Of a stretch of 64,000 bases of DNA, positions 22,301 through 34,300 are shown in pieces. The notes under the pieces were generated by a model that ran no database searches, was not told the DNA's origin, and saw only the letters and a program-made list of their open reading frames with translations. This DNA is from Streptomyces anulatus (GTDB taxonomy: Bacteria > Actinomycetota > Actinomycetes > Streptomycetales > Streptomycetaceae), in contig NZ_JOEZ01000019.1 in assembly GCF_000721175.1 (NCBI RefSeq), forward strand, positions 42,591-106,590. The letters are read 5' to 3'. Within the stretch, counting starts at the first letter, position 1; each line of letters begins with the position of its first letter. A program made the translations under genes and the position numbers.

Positions 22301-25300
22301 CGACGCGTACGTCGGACACCGGCACCGCGGACAGGTCGACGAGGTCGATCACGACCGGCGCCCGGCCGATCGACGCGGCGGCCCGCAGACCGGTCTCCTC
22401 GTCCGTGTCGTCCAGGCGGACCACCCGGGCCGCGTCACCGAACGCCGCCGTCGCCAGCGCCTCGGTCTCGGCCCGGACCAGGACCACCGGTGCGTGCGGC
22501 GCCGGCCCGGACGACGCTGGCGCCGGTTCCCACGCCTTGGCCAGCAGGCGTCGCGCATCGTCCTGCGGCGGCGGGGCGGATGGGCTCGTCAGCCAGTGCC
22601 GTTCCCGTGCGAACGGGTATGTCGGCATGGATGCCAGGGCGGGCCGATCGGTGCGCAGCGCGGCCCAGTCCACGGCCGCGCCGTCCTGCCAGAGCCGGGC
22701 GATCCGGTCGAGCCGCCCCTCCCAGGCCAGCCGGCGCAGGTAGCTGACGCCCTCCGGCTCGGTGAGCCAGTCGTGGGCGCCGGTCACGGTGGTCGCCTCG
22801 ATGTCACCGGCCAGGAAGGCGGCCAGCTGGTCCCGCAGTTCGGCCACGGACGTGACGACCAGGGCCAGGCGCACCGGCATCGGAACCCGGCCCACCTGCG
22901 AGGTGTGGGCGAGTGAGGAGAGCGCGGGCTGCTGGTCGCCGAGGAAGGTCCAGTGTGCCCGGGCATACCGATGCAGGGCGGCCTCGTCCCGCGCCGACAG
23001 CAGGAAGATCTCCGGCTCGGCCGACTCCACCGGCGCGGACGTTGCGGGCGGCTCCTCCAGGACGACATGGGCGTTGACCCCGCCGAAGCCGAACGAGCTG
23101 ACCCCGGCGCGCAGCGGCACGGGCGTGCCGTCGGCGTCGTTCGGCGCCCACGGCCGGGTCTCGCGGACCGGCTCGAACGGGGTGCCGTCCAGCTCGATCA
23201 GCGGGTTGAGCCGGGACAGGTGCAGGGTCGGCGGCAGCTGCCGGTGCCGCATCGCCAGCACCACCTTGATCACGCCGGCTATGCCCGCGGCGGGCTCCAG
23301 GTGCCCGATGTTGCTCTTGACCGTGCCGATGCCGCAGGTGACCGCGGGCCCGGCGGCCAGCGTGCGCTGGGCACGGATCAGGCCGTCGATCTCGACCGGG
23401 TCACCCAGGGCGGTGCCGGTGCCGTGCAGCTCCACGTAGGACACCGTCTCGATCGGCACATCCGCGTCCCGATATGCCTCGACCAGCAGGTCCGCCTGGG
23501 CGAGCGGGTTCGGTGAGGTGAGCGACGACGCGCGGCCACCGTGGTTGACCGCGCTGCCGCGGATGACCGCGTGCACCCGGTCGCCATCGGCGAGGGCCCG
23601 CGACAGCGTCTTGAGCACGACGACGCCGACCCCCTCGCCCTTGACGTATCCGTCGGCCCGCTCGTCGAGCGCCTTGCACCGGCCATCGGGCGCGAGCACG
23701 CCGAGCTGGTTGCCGGCGACCACGGTCTGCGGGGACAGCACGAGGCTCACCCCGCCGGCGATGGCCAGTTCGCTCTCCCCCGCGCGCAGCGACCGCACGG
23801 CGCGGTGCAGGGCGACCAGCGAGCTGGAGCAGGCGGTGTCGACGCTCTCGCTCGGGCCTCGCAAATCGAGCAGGTACGAGATGCGGTTGGCCAGCATGGT
23901 GCGGGCCAGACCGGTGCCGGCGTGAGCGTTGACGTGCTCGCCGCGCAGCACCATCGACTCGTAGTCGGTGAACTGCACCCCGGCGAAGACGCACACCCGG
24001 CCGCCCGCGAGCCGGTCCGGGCGGCACCCGGCGTCCTCCAGCGCGGCCCAGGTGTGCTCCAGGAAGAGGCGGTGCTGCGGGTCCATGGCCTGCGCCTCGG
24101 CCGGTGAGATACGGAAGAACAGCGGATCGAAGTGGTCCACGCCCGTCAGGAAACCGCCCCAGCGAGCGGTACCGCCGAAGCGGCGGGCGACCTCCCGCCA
24201 GTCCCATCGGTCGGCGGGCGTCTCGGTGATCAGGTCCTGACCGTCGGCGAGGTGCCGCCAGAACGATTCGAGGTCGTCGGCGCCGGGCAGCCGCCCGGCC
24301 AGGCCGATGATCGCGATCGGCTCGTGACCGACCTGATCCGCGGCCCGCGAGCCGCTCGCGGGCAGGGACACGCCGTCCGGCACGGACACGCCGTGCGGCA
24401 CGGATACCGGTGCGGGCGTGGGCTCGGCCGGTGCGGGTGCGGGTGCGGGTGCCGACTCGGACCACGCGGGAGCGGGCTCGGCTTGCGGAGCGACCGGGGC
24501 CGCCGGGGGCAGCTCGTCCGCCAGGTGCGCGGCGAGCTTGGTGATCGTGTTGGCACCGAACAGCGTCGTCGTCGGCACGGTCACGTCGTAGCGGGTGGCC
24601 AGTGCCGCGGCCAGGTTCTGCAGGCCGAAGGAGTCCAGGCCGTACTCGCCGAAGCCAGCGTCCAGGTCGAGAGCGGACGGGGTGATCCCGAGGATCTCGC
24701 CGATCAGCTCCCGGAGCTGCGTGGCCAGTTCCGGGGAGACGGCGATGGTCGGCGCAGGAGTCGGCGGCGGCGCCGGGAGGACCGGCACGCCGTCGTCGCG
24801 CAGGCGCATCCCGGCGACCAGATCGCGCATCCGGGCCGGGTCACCGGGCAGGACGGCCACCTGCGGGCGGTCCAGGCGCAGCGCCAGGTCGAGCACCTGC
24901 TCGCCCTCGGCCGTCTCCAGGTAGCGGAAGCCGGTGCCGGCCAGGTAGCGGCGCTCGTCATCGGTGTCCACGTGCATGCCGCCGGCGCGCCACATCGGCC
25001 AGTCCACCGACACGGTACGGCCGTGCCGGCGGCCGGCGAGACGGTCCCGCTCCCGGAAGTCCGCGAACCCGTCGAGGTAGCGAGCGCCGACCGCGTAGTC
25101 CACCAGGCCGTAGTCACCGAGCTGCCCGGCCAGCGAGGAGTAGAGCACGAACAGGTCCAGCGGCAGGTCGCGGGTGACCTCGTCGAGAACCCTGGTTCCG
25201 GTGATCCGGGCGCGCAGGTGCGCCCGCAGCTCGTCGACGTCCTTGCCGGGCAGTGGGTTGCGCGACGCGGTGCCGGCCAGGTGGAACACCCCGTCGAGGC

Positions 25301-28300
25301 CGCCCAGGTCGGCGATCACCTCGGCCACGACGCGGGTCATCGCGTCGCGGTCCTCCACGGCCGCCTGGTAGTACTCGAGGGTGCCGTGCGCGCGCAGCTC
25401 CGCCAGCTGCTCGGCCCGCTCGGCAGCCGGCGAGCGGCCGGTCAGCGCCACCCGGGCGCCACGTGACAGCAGCATTCGGGCCAGCAGCACACCCAGCCCG
25501 CCGAGGCCACCGGTGATCAGGTAGACGCCGCCGTCACGCAGCGGCGAGGGCAGCACCGGACGGGCGGGGATCTCGCTGAGCACCCGCACCGTCCGGCCCG
25601 ACGGCGACAGCCGCACGGCCGGGCCCGACAGCCGGTGCGCGGCGATCTCGGCGAGCAGCTCGGAGGTGTCGCCCGCACCGTCGACCCGGACGACGCTGAA
25701 CGTCGTTCCCGGCAGCGCGGCCCGCAACGACGCATCGAACCCGCCCCACGCCTCTGCGAGCGCGTCCTCCGGCACCAGCGCCTGGATCCGGATCGGAGTG
25801 CGGGCGCCGCCGACCGTCAGCTCCTTCGCGATCCGGAACATCGCCTCGATCCCCAGATCGTCGCGGCCGGGTGCAAGCAGCGGCCACTGGTGGACGATCC
25901 GGGCCGGCGTCTCGGCGAGCAGCCGCGCGTAGTCGTCCTGCTCGCCGGACCGGATGGTGATCACCGAGCCCTCGTCGCGGTACTCCGTGCCGGCGCGGAC
26001 GTGCACCGCGCCGGGCACCGGCAGATCGCCCAGGACCAGTACACGGCCCGGGTGCTCGCCGGCCGCCGGGACCGGCTCGTCCTGCCAGGTCGCCGTGAAG
26101 CAGCTGACCGGCCGGGCAGGCGTGCCGTCGGTGAACCAGTGCCGTTCCTGCGCGAACGGGTAGGTCGGCAGCGACCGCCGGCGCGGCGGGGCAGCCCACC
26201 GGCGATGCCAGTCCACCTGTGCGCCCCGGACCCAGGCGGCTGCGGTCTCGTCGTCGCCGTGGCCGTCGTACGGGGTGCGGTCCGCGTCCCGCTCGACCCG
26301 CCCGGTGTGCATGCCCGCGGTGTCACCGGCGAGGAAACGCCGCAGTGTGGCGACGGCGTGCTCGGCGGAGTCGGTGACGAACGCCAGCCGCTCGGGGTAC
26401 GCCCCACGCCCGACCTGCAACGTGTACGCGGTGCCCGCCAGGTCGTGCGCCCAGCGGTCCGGCCGGTCGGCGAAGGACCGCGCGTACGCCCGCAGCCGTT
26501 CGGGGTCTCGGGCGGACAGGACGAACACGACCGGTCCCGGCGCCGGAACCGGCTCCTCGGCCGGGTACTCCTCGAGTACGACGTGCGCGTTGGCTCCGCC
26601 GTACCCGAAGGCGCTCACCCCGGCCCGGCGTGGCACCCCGGGCGCGGGCGGCGCCCACTCCCGCGGCCCGGTCGCGAGTTCGAACGGGGTGCCCTCCAGG
26701 CCCAGATGCAGGTTCGGCCGCGGCCCGTGCGGGTCGCCGCTGATCCGGCCGTGCCGCATCGACAGCAGAACGCGCAGCACCGCTGCGATGCCGGCGGCCG
26801 GCTCGAGATGGCCGATGGTGTTCTTCAGCGCGCCGAGCGCGCAGTGCGGCCGGGCCGGCGCGTCGTGACCCCAGTCCTGGTAGAGGTCGGCGAACGCCTC
26901 GCGCAGCCCGTTGGTCTCGGCGGGGTCGCCGATGACCGTGCCGGTGCCGTGCGTCTCCAGGTAGCCGATCGTCGCCGGGTCGACCGCCGCCTCCCGGTGC
27001 GCCTGCCGGATCACGTCGGCCTGTGCCCGCGGGTTCGGCGCGGTCAGCGAGTTGGCGCGGCCGCCGTGGTTGACCGCGGTGCCACGCAGTACGGCCAGGA
27101 TCGGGTTGCCGTCGGCGCGCGCCCGGCTGAGCCGCTTGAGGACGACGGCGCCGACCCCCTCGCCGCGTACGTAGCCGGCCGCGTCGGCGTCGAAGGCCCG
27201 GCCCACGCCGTCCGGGCTGAGCATCCCCGCGCGTTCCAGTGAGGCGAAGGTGACCGGGGACAGCATCAGGCTGACGCCGCCGACGATGACCGTGCCGCAC
27301 CGTCCGAGGCGCAGCGCCTCCGCCGCCCGGTGCAGCGCGACGAGCGAGCTGGAGCAGGCGGTGTCCACGGGTTCGCTGGGACCGTGCAGGTCGAGCTGGT
27401 ACGAGATGCGGTTGGCCAGCATCGACGGGGCCAGGCCGGTCGACGAGTAGGCGTCGGTGGCGGCGCCGGAGCGCTGGATCAGTTCGGCGTACTCGGAGGA
27501 GCCGACGCCGACGAAGAGCCCGGTGTCGCTGCCTGCCAGATCACCCGGGTCCATGCCCGCGTCCTCCAGCGCGGCCCACACCGTACGCATCAGCAGCCGC
27601 TGCCGCGGGTCCATCCAGCGGGCTTCGCGCGGGGAGATGCCGAAGAACAGCGGGTCGAACCGGTCGATGCCGCCGATGAAGCCGGCCCGGGTCACCCGGG
27701 TGCGTTCCGGGTGCGCGGCCGGGTCGCCGTGATGCTCCCGTGCGTCCCACCGGTCGGCCGGTACCTCGGTGAACAGGTCGCCGCCGCGTTCCAGGGCGGC
27801 CCAGAACTCGTCCAGGTCGGTGGAGCCGGGCAGCGTCCCGGCCATGCCGACGATCACCACCGGGTCGTCCGGTTCCGGCGTCGCGGGTCGCGCGGGGACG
27901 TCCCGCGGGTGTTCGCGGGCGAGCCAGTCGGCCAGGGACGCGGCCGTCGGGGTGGCCAGCAACTGGTCCGGGCCGACCGGTACCTCGAACGCCGCGGAGA
28001 CGTCACCGGCCAGCCTCAGCAACGCCAGCGAGTCCAGGCCGTGGTCGTGGAACGAGGCGGCCGGGTCCAGGTCTGCCACCGGGTAGCCACTGACCCCGCT
28101 GACCAGCCGCAGCACGGTGGTCAGCGCGGGGCCGGAGGAGCCGGCTGGCCGGGTGGGCGGCGGCGTGGCGGCCGGTGGGGCCGCGGCACGGATCCAGCAG
28201 CGGACCGGCTCGAACGGGTACCCGGGCAGTGACAGCGGTTCCGGCGCGCTGCCGGGCGTGCCCGCCCAGTCGATCACCTCGCCGTGCACCCAGCGGCGGG

Positions 28301-31300
28301 CGGTGTCGTGCGGATCCGCACTCGGTGCGACCGGGGCGCCCGGTTCCGTGGTCACCACACCGGTCCAGCCCGCGGGCCGCCCGGCGAGGAAGGCGTCGAG
28401 CTGGTCGATCAGCTCGTCCGTGCGGTGGGCGACCACGGCGAGCCGGTGTGCCATCGCCTCACGCCCGATCTGCAGCGTGTAGGACAGGCGGCCGAGGTCG
28501 ATGTCCGCGTCCGGCAGGGCCGCGGCGAGCTGTCGCAGGGTCGATCCGCTGTGCACGGCACCGGAGTGCAGGGCGGTGTCCCGCCCGGCCAGCCGCATGA
28601 TCGTGGCGGGGTCCAGGCCGAGCTCGTCGAGCGGCTCGTCGACGGCGCCGACCGGCACCCCGGCGGCCGCGGCGATCTCCGCCAGGCCGGTCGCGCCCGG
28701 CTCGCCGCGCAGACGGCTCAGCATCCGCTCGACGACCCGGCGCAGCGCCTGCGCGTCGCGCCCCGAGAACGGGAACACGGCCGGCACCGGCACGACACCG
28801 GGCCGCGGCTCGGCCCGGTACTGCTCGACGACCAGGTGGGCGTTGGAGCCACCGGCGCCGAAGGCGCTGACACCGGCGCGCAAGGGTTGCGGGCCGGTCC
28901 ACGGCGCCGTCTCCCGCTGGACACGGAACGGGACGTTCGCCCAGTCGACGGCCGGGTTCAGCTGCTCGGCGTGCAGTGACGGCGTCAGCTCCCCGGCGCG
29001 CATCTGCAGCAGCACCTTGGTCAGGGCGGCGATGCCGGCCGCCGACTCCAGGTGCCCGATGGACGACTTCACCGAGCCGATGGCGATCGAGCCGGCCGGA
29101 CGGTCGCCGAACGCCCGGGCCAGTCCGGCGACCTCGGCCGGGTCACCCAGCGCCGTGCCGGTGCCGTGCGCCTCCACGTACGACACGCCGGCCGGTTCGA
29201 CGCCGGCGGCCCGCAGCGCGCTCGTGATGACCTCGCTCTGGGCGCCGGGGCTGGGCACCGCGTACCCGCCGGTCTTGCCGCCGTGGTTGACCGCGCTGCC
29301 GAGGATCACGCCGAGGATGCGGTCACCGTCGCGCTCGGCCGCGGCCAACGGCTTGAGCAGGACCGCGCCGACGCCCTCGCCGGGGACCATGCCGTCGCCG
29401 CCGGCCGCGAAGCTGCGGCACCGGCCGGTCTCGCCGGTGAACCCGCCGGCCGCGAGCTGCCGGTACTTGCGGGGGTGCGGAGTGAGGTTGACGCCACCGG
29501 CAAGCGCGTAGTCCGCGCTTCCGGCGGCCAGCGCCTCGCAGGCCAGATGGATGGCGGTCAGCGACGACGAGCACATGGTGTCGACCGCCAGGCTCGGGCC
29601 GTGCAGGTCGAGCGCGTACGAGACCCGGTTGGCGATCGACGCGTAGCCCATCCCGCCGGCCAGGCCGCGCTCGTCCTCGAAGAGCTGGTAGTGGCCGTAC
29701 ATGACGCCGACGTAGACCCCGACGCGGCTGCCCCGGAGCCGGATCCGCGGGTAGCCGGCGTCCTCGAGGGTGTGCCAGGCCGTCTGCAGGAACAGCCGCT
29801 CCTGCGGGTCGGTCAACTCCGCCTCGTGCATCGACATCTGGAAGAACCGTGGGTCGAACTCGTCGATGCGGTCGAGGAAGCCACCCCACCGGCTGACCGG
29901 TGTGCCGTTCACCTCGGGCGCCGTCCGCGGATCCCAGCGCCCGGCCGGCACCTCGCGGATGCAGTCCCGCCCGGTTCGCAGATTGGTCCAGAACGCGTCG
30001 ACGTCGTCGGCGAGCGGGTACCGGCCGGCCACGCCGATGACGGCGATCCGGGTGTCCGCGGCGGGCGCCGTCTCCGCCGGCCGTCCGGCACGCTCGGTGA
30101 CCTGGGCCGGCGCGGGCCGGGGCTCGTCGGGCACCAGGGCCCGCACGCTGTCCGGATACCGCTCGACCAGGTAGTCGGCGACCTCGCGGATGGTCGGGCG
30201 TTCGAACAGCAGAGTGGCCGGCAGATCGCCCATGCGTTCGGCGAGCAGGTCGGCGATCCGGGGCACGGTGAGCGAATCGACCCCGAAGTTCTCGTACGTC
30301 TCGTCCAGCCACAGCCGGTCCCGGGGCACCTGGAGCACCTGGACGAACGCGTCCTTGACATACTCACGGGCGGCCTCGACGAGCCGGCCCTCGCCGCCGG
30401 CATGCGGCGCGGGCGCCGGTTCGGCCGCGGGCGCCGGCGCCGGCTCCGCCGTGGGTGCGGCGACGGACGCCGGCCCGGCCGGGCCGGTCTCCGCGACGAC
30501 GACGTGCTGGGTGAGCCCCTCGTCGGCGGGGAAAGCCCGGCTGCGGGCGAATCCGGCCAGGTCGAGCGCGGTGCGCCAGCCGGGTCCGGACAGCAGCGGC
30601 GAACCGGGCAGGCGCAGGCCGGTGTCGCGGTGCAGCCACCAGCCGTCGAGCAGACCGAAGGTGAGCGTGGCGGTGACGACGTTGCTGGTGGCCTCGTTGA
30701 GCACCAGGTGCCCGCCGGGTTTGATCAGCATCGCGACCGCGCGCAGAGTGTGCGGCAGGTCCGGGGTGGCGTGCAGGACGTTCGCTGCGACCACGATGTC
30801 CGCGCCGCCGGGCGGGAAGCCCTGCGTGAGGGGGTCGCCGGAGATGTCGAGCTGCTGGAAGCGCACCATCGGGTAGCGCTCGGCGAACCTCTGCCGGCCG
30901 TGCTGCAGGAAGGCGGGCGAGATGTCGGTGTAGACGTACGTCAGTTCCGCGCCGGTGGCGGCCAGGGCGGGCAGCAGGCTCGCGGTGGTGCCGCCGGTTC
31001 CGGCGCCGACCTCGACGACCGTGACCGGTCCGCCGAGCCGGCCCACCCGGTCCAGCAAGGCGGCGACCACGAGTTCGTTGGCGCGGTCGACCACCGGGCT
31101 GCCCCGGTACGCGCCCTCCACCAGCTCCGTGGATCCGCCGGGGAACATCACCTCGGTCGCGCGGACGGTGCCGCGGAGCACCCCGAACAGGTGGTGCATG
31201 CAGGGCCTGAGCAGCCGGTCGATACGGTTCAGCGCGGGTTGCCCTTCGCAGAGCGCGACCAGCTCGTTCTCCGGGTCGGTGAGGGCCGGGCGGTCCGTGG

Positions 31301-34300
31301 CGGTCAGCGCGCTGCCGTCGTCGTACAGGAAACCGGCGACGGTGAGCACGCGCAGCAGTTCGGCGAAGAGCCGGGACTGCCCGTCGGCGATCCGCAGACG
31401 CCGCCGCAGTTCGTCGGCGCTCCACCGTTCGCCGACCGTCCGGAACACCCCTTCGCCCCGGAACAGTTCCCACAGCCAGCCGAGCACGACCTCGTCCAGA
31501 CGCGCCTGGTCGGTCTCGGTCAACAGCCGGGCGACCGGCGGCAGCGCTGCCGCCGAGGGGGCCAGCTCATCGTCGGACTGTTCAGCGGCGGGCCGTTCGA
31601 CTCCGGCGGCAGCGAGCACCTCGGCGGTCGCCTTGATCACCACGACCTGCCGATCGGTACGGCCCAGCACGTCGTGCACGGCTGCCATGCCCTCGGCCGG
31701 GGTGATCGAGTGGATCCCGGTCCGGGCCAGGCGCTCGCGGTGCCGGTCGTCGGCGACGATGCCGACGGTGCCCCAGTAACCCCAGTTGATGACGGCCGAG
31801 CGGGCGGCCAGCACGTCGTCGAGATGGTGCGCGAACGCGTCCTCGAACGTCGATCCGGCGGCGTAGTTGGCCTGCCCGGCGCTGCCCGACAGGGCCACCG
31901 CCGAGGAGAAGAACAGGACGAAGTCGAGCCCGTCGGCGGCGCCCAGGGCGCGGTGCAGTGCCACCGACGTACGGGTCTTGGCGTCGAGCACGGCCCGGAA
32001 GGTGTCCTCGGTCATCGTGGCGACGGTCTGGTCGCGCAGCACGATGGTGGCGTGCACGACCCCGTGCAGCGCGCCGTGCTCGGCCCGGACCCCCGTGACC
32101 ACCTCGCCCAGCGCCGCCGGGTCGGTGGCGTCGGCCCGCCGGTACGAGACGAGCTCACCGGCCGGGTCGAGGCGGCGCAGCCGGTCGCGGCGGTCGGCGT
32201 CGAGCTCACTGCGCCCCACCAGCACGACCTTGGCCCGGTAGCCGCGCACCAACCACTCGGTGAGCTCCAGGCCGAGTCCGCCGGCACCGCCGAGGATCAG
32301 GTAGACCCCGCCGTGGCGGATCGCCTCGCGCGTCGCCGTGGCGGCGGCGGGGACCAGGCTCCGCCGGTACAGGACACCGGCGCGCAGGGCGTACGGGCCG
32401 CCGGCCGGCACGTCGAGGACATCCGCGGAGACCGGGTCGGCCGAGGAGCGGTCGACCACGGCCACCCGCCAGCGCGGATGCTCCTGGGCTAGGGACAGGG
32501 CCAGCCCGTGCAGAGCGGCCGCGTACGGGTTGCGGACCGGCTCGGTGCCGGTGCTCAGCGCGGCCTCGGTGACCACGGTCAGCCGTACCGGTGCGCCGGA
32601 CCGTTGCAGCGCCTTGGCGACGCGGAACAGGGCCAGGACGCCGCGCTCCTGCGCGAGGTCGAGGGCGGCCGGGTCGTCGGTGCGCCCTTGCGCCGGGCCG
32701 GAGAGCACGATCACGTGGCCGGGGCGCCCGGCCGGGGCGGTGAAGTGCTCGGGCTCGATCTCGGTGACGGAGCCGCCGAGCCGGGCCGCGAGGGCGGCAG
32801 CGAGCGGCGCGGCGGAGGACGGCCGGATCAGCCAGGTGTCCGAGCCGGGCGCGGTCAACGGCTCGGCCGGCGCCGGGGACCAGCGGGGCAGGTACATCAG
32901 GTCGTCCACCGGTCGCTCGGTCACGGCGGGGCCGGCGGTCACTACGGGCCCCGTGGTCACAGCAGGCCCGGTGGTCACGCTGGGCCCGGCGCCGGACGTC
33001 CGCGGTGCGGGAGCCGGGCGCAAGGACAGGTCGCGCAGCCGGACGCGAACGGTGCCGGCCGGGTCGGTCAGGGTCAGGTCGTACCGGTCCGGGCCGACGG
33101 CGCGCACATGGGCGTACGCCTGCTCGGGGAGCGGCCCGAACACCTCGGCGGCGGCGAGCGCGAACGGCACCATCGCCGGTCCGCCGGCGCGGTCGCGCAG
33201 CACCGCGAACGTGTGCAGGGCACCGTCGATCAGCGCGGGTGGCAGTGCGCAGCCGGCGAACCGGGCGGCCTCGGCAGGCACGCGCAGACTCGCCAGCGCC
33301 TCGCCGTCGCCGGCGGCGATCCACTCGACGGCGCGCAGCGCCGGACCGTAGACCAGGCCGGCTCCGGCCAGGTCGGCGTAGACGTCCGCGCCGTCGTGCC
33401 GGTGCGGCAGGGTTGCCCGGAGCAGCTCGACCGGTACGGGCTCCGGCACGTCGTCGGCCAACGCCTCGACAACGCCCTCGGCCAGCCGGTCGCCGGTGTC
33501 GCCGGTGTCGCCGAGCAGGGTGAAGGCCAGGCCGGCGCCGTCGCGGCGCAGCCGGGTCCGGGCAGAGGCTGCGGCCTCGGTGACCACGAGCGGACGCAGC
33601 CACCGGACGTCGCGCAGCCGGACCGGCGCCGGGTACCCGGCGTGCGCGGCGGCGGCCCGGGCCATCTCCAGGACCGCCGCGGCGGGAAGCAGGCGCAGGT
33701 CGCCGACGCGGTGCCCGTCGATCAGCGGGTGCGCGGGGGAAAAGGCGGTGCGGTAGGTCAGGCCGTCCACGCTGCCGGCCGGCTCGATCTCGTCCAGCAG
33801 CGGATGCGTGGCCGGGCCGGCCGCCGGCGGCGGCGCCCAGATCTGCTCGGTGAGCCAGCAGCGCAGCTCCTCGAACGGGTAGCCGGGCAGGGGCAGCCGC
33901 CGCCCCGTGCCGGGCCAGGCGACGGTCGCGCCGGCGGTCCAGGCGGCAGCCAGGCCGGCCGGGTCCGTGGTGGCTGGCGCGGCGGCGCGGGAGGCACCAC
34001 GGCCGCGGACGCTGCCCGTCCACACGCCGGTTCCGGTGCCCGCGCGCAGCCGATCGGCCAGCTGGTCCGCCGTGGCAGCGAGCACCACCATGCGGTCGGC
34101 CCAGGCCTCGCGGCCGTGCTGCAGCGTGTATGCCACGTCGGCGAGCCGGTCGGCGAGGCCGTTCTCCACGGCGTCGGCCAGCCGCTCGGCCAGCGCGCGC
34201 AGGCTCTCCGGGGTGCGGGCAGAGAGCGGGAAGAGCCAGGGGCCCGGTGCGGCGGCCGGCGCCGGCCCGGGAACGTACTCCTCGACGACCAGGTGGGCGT

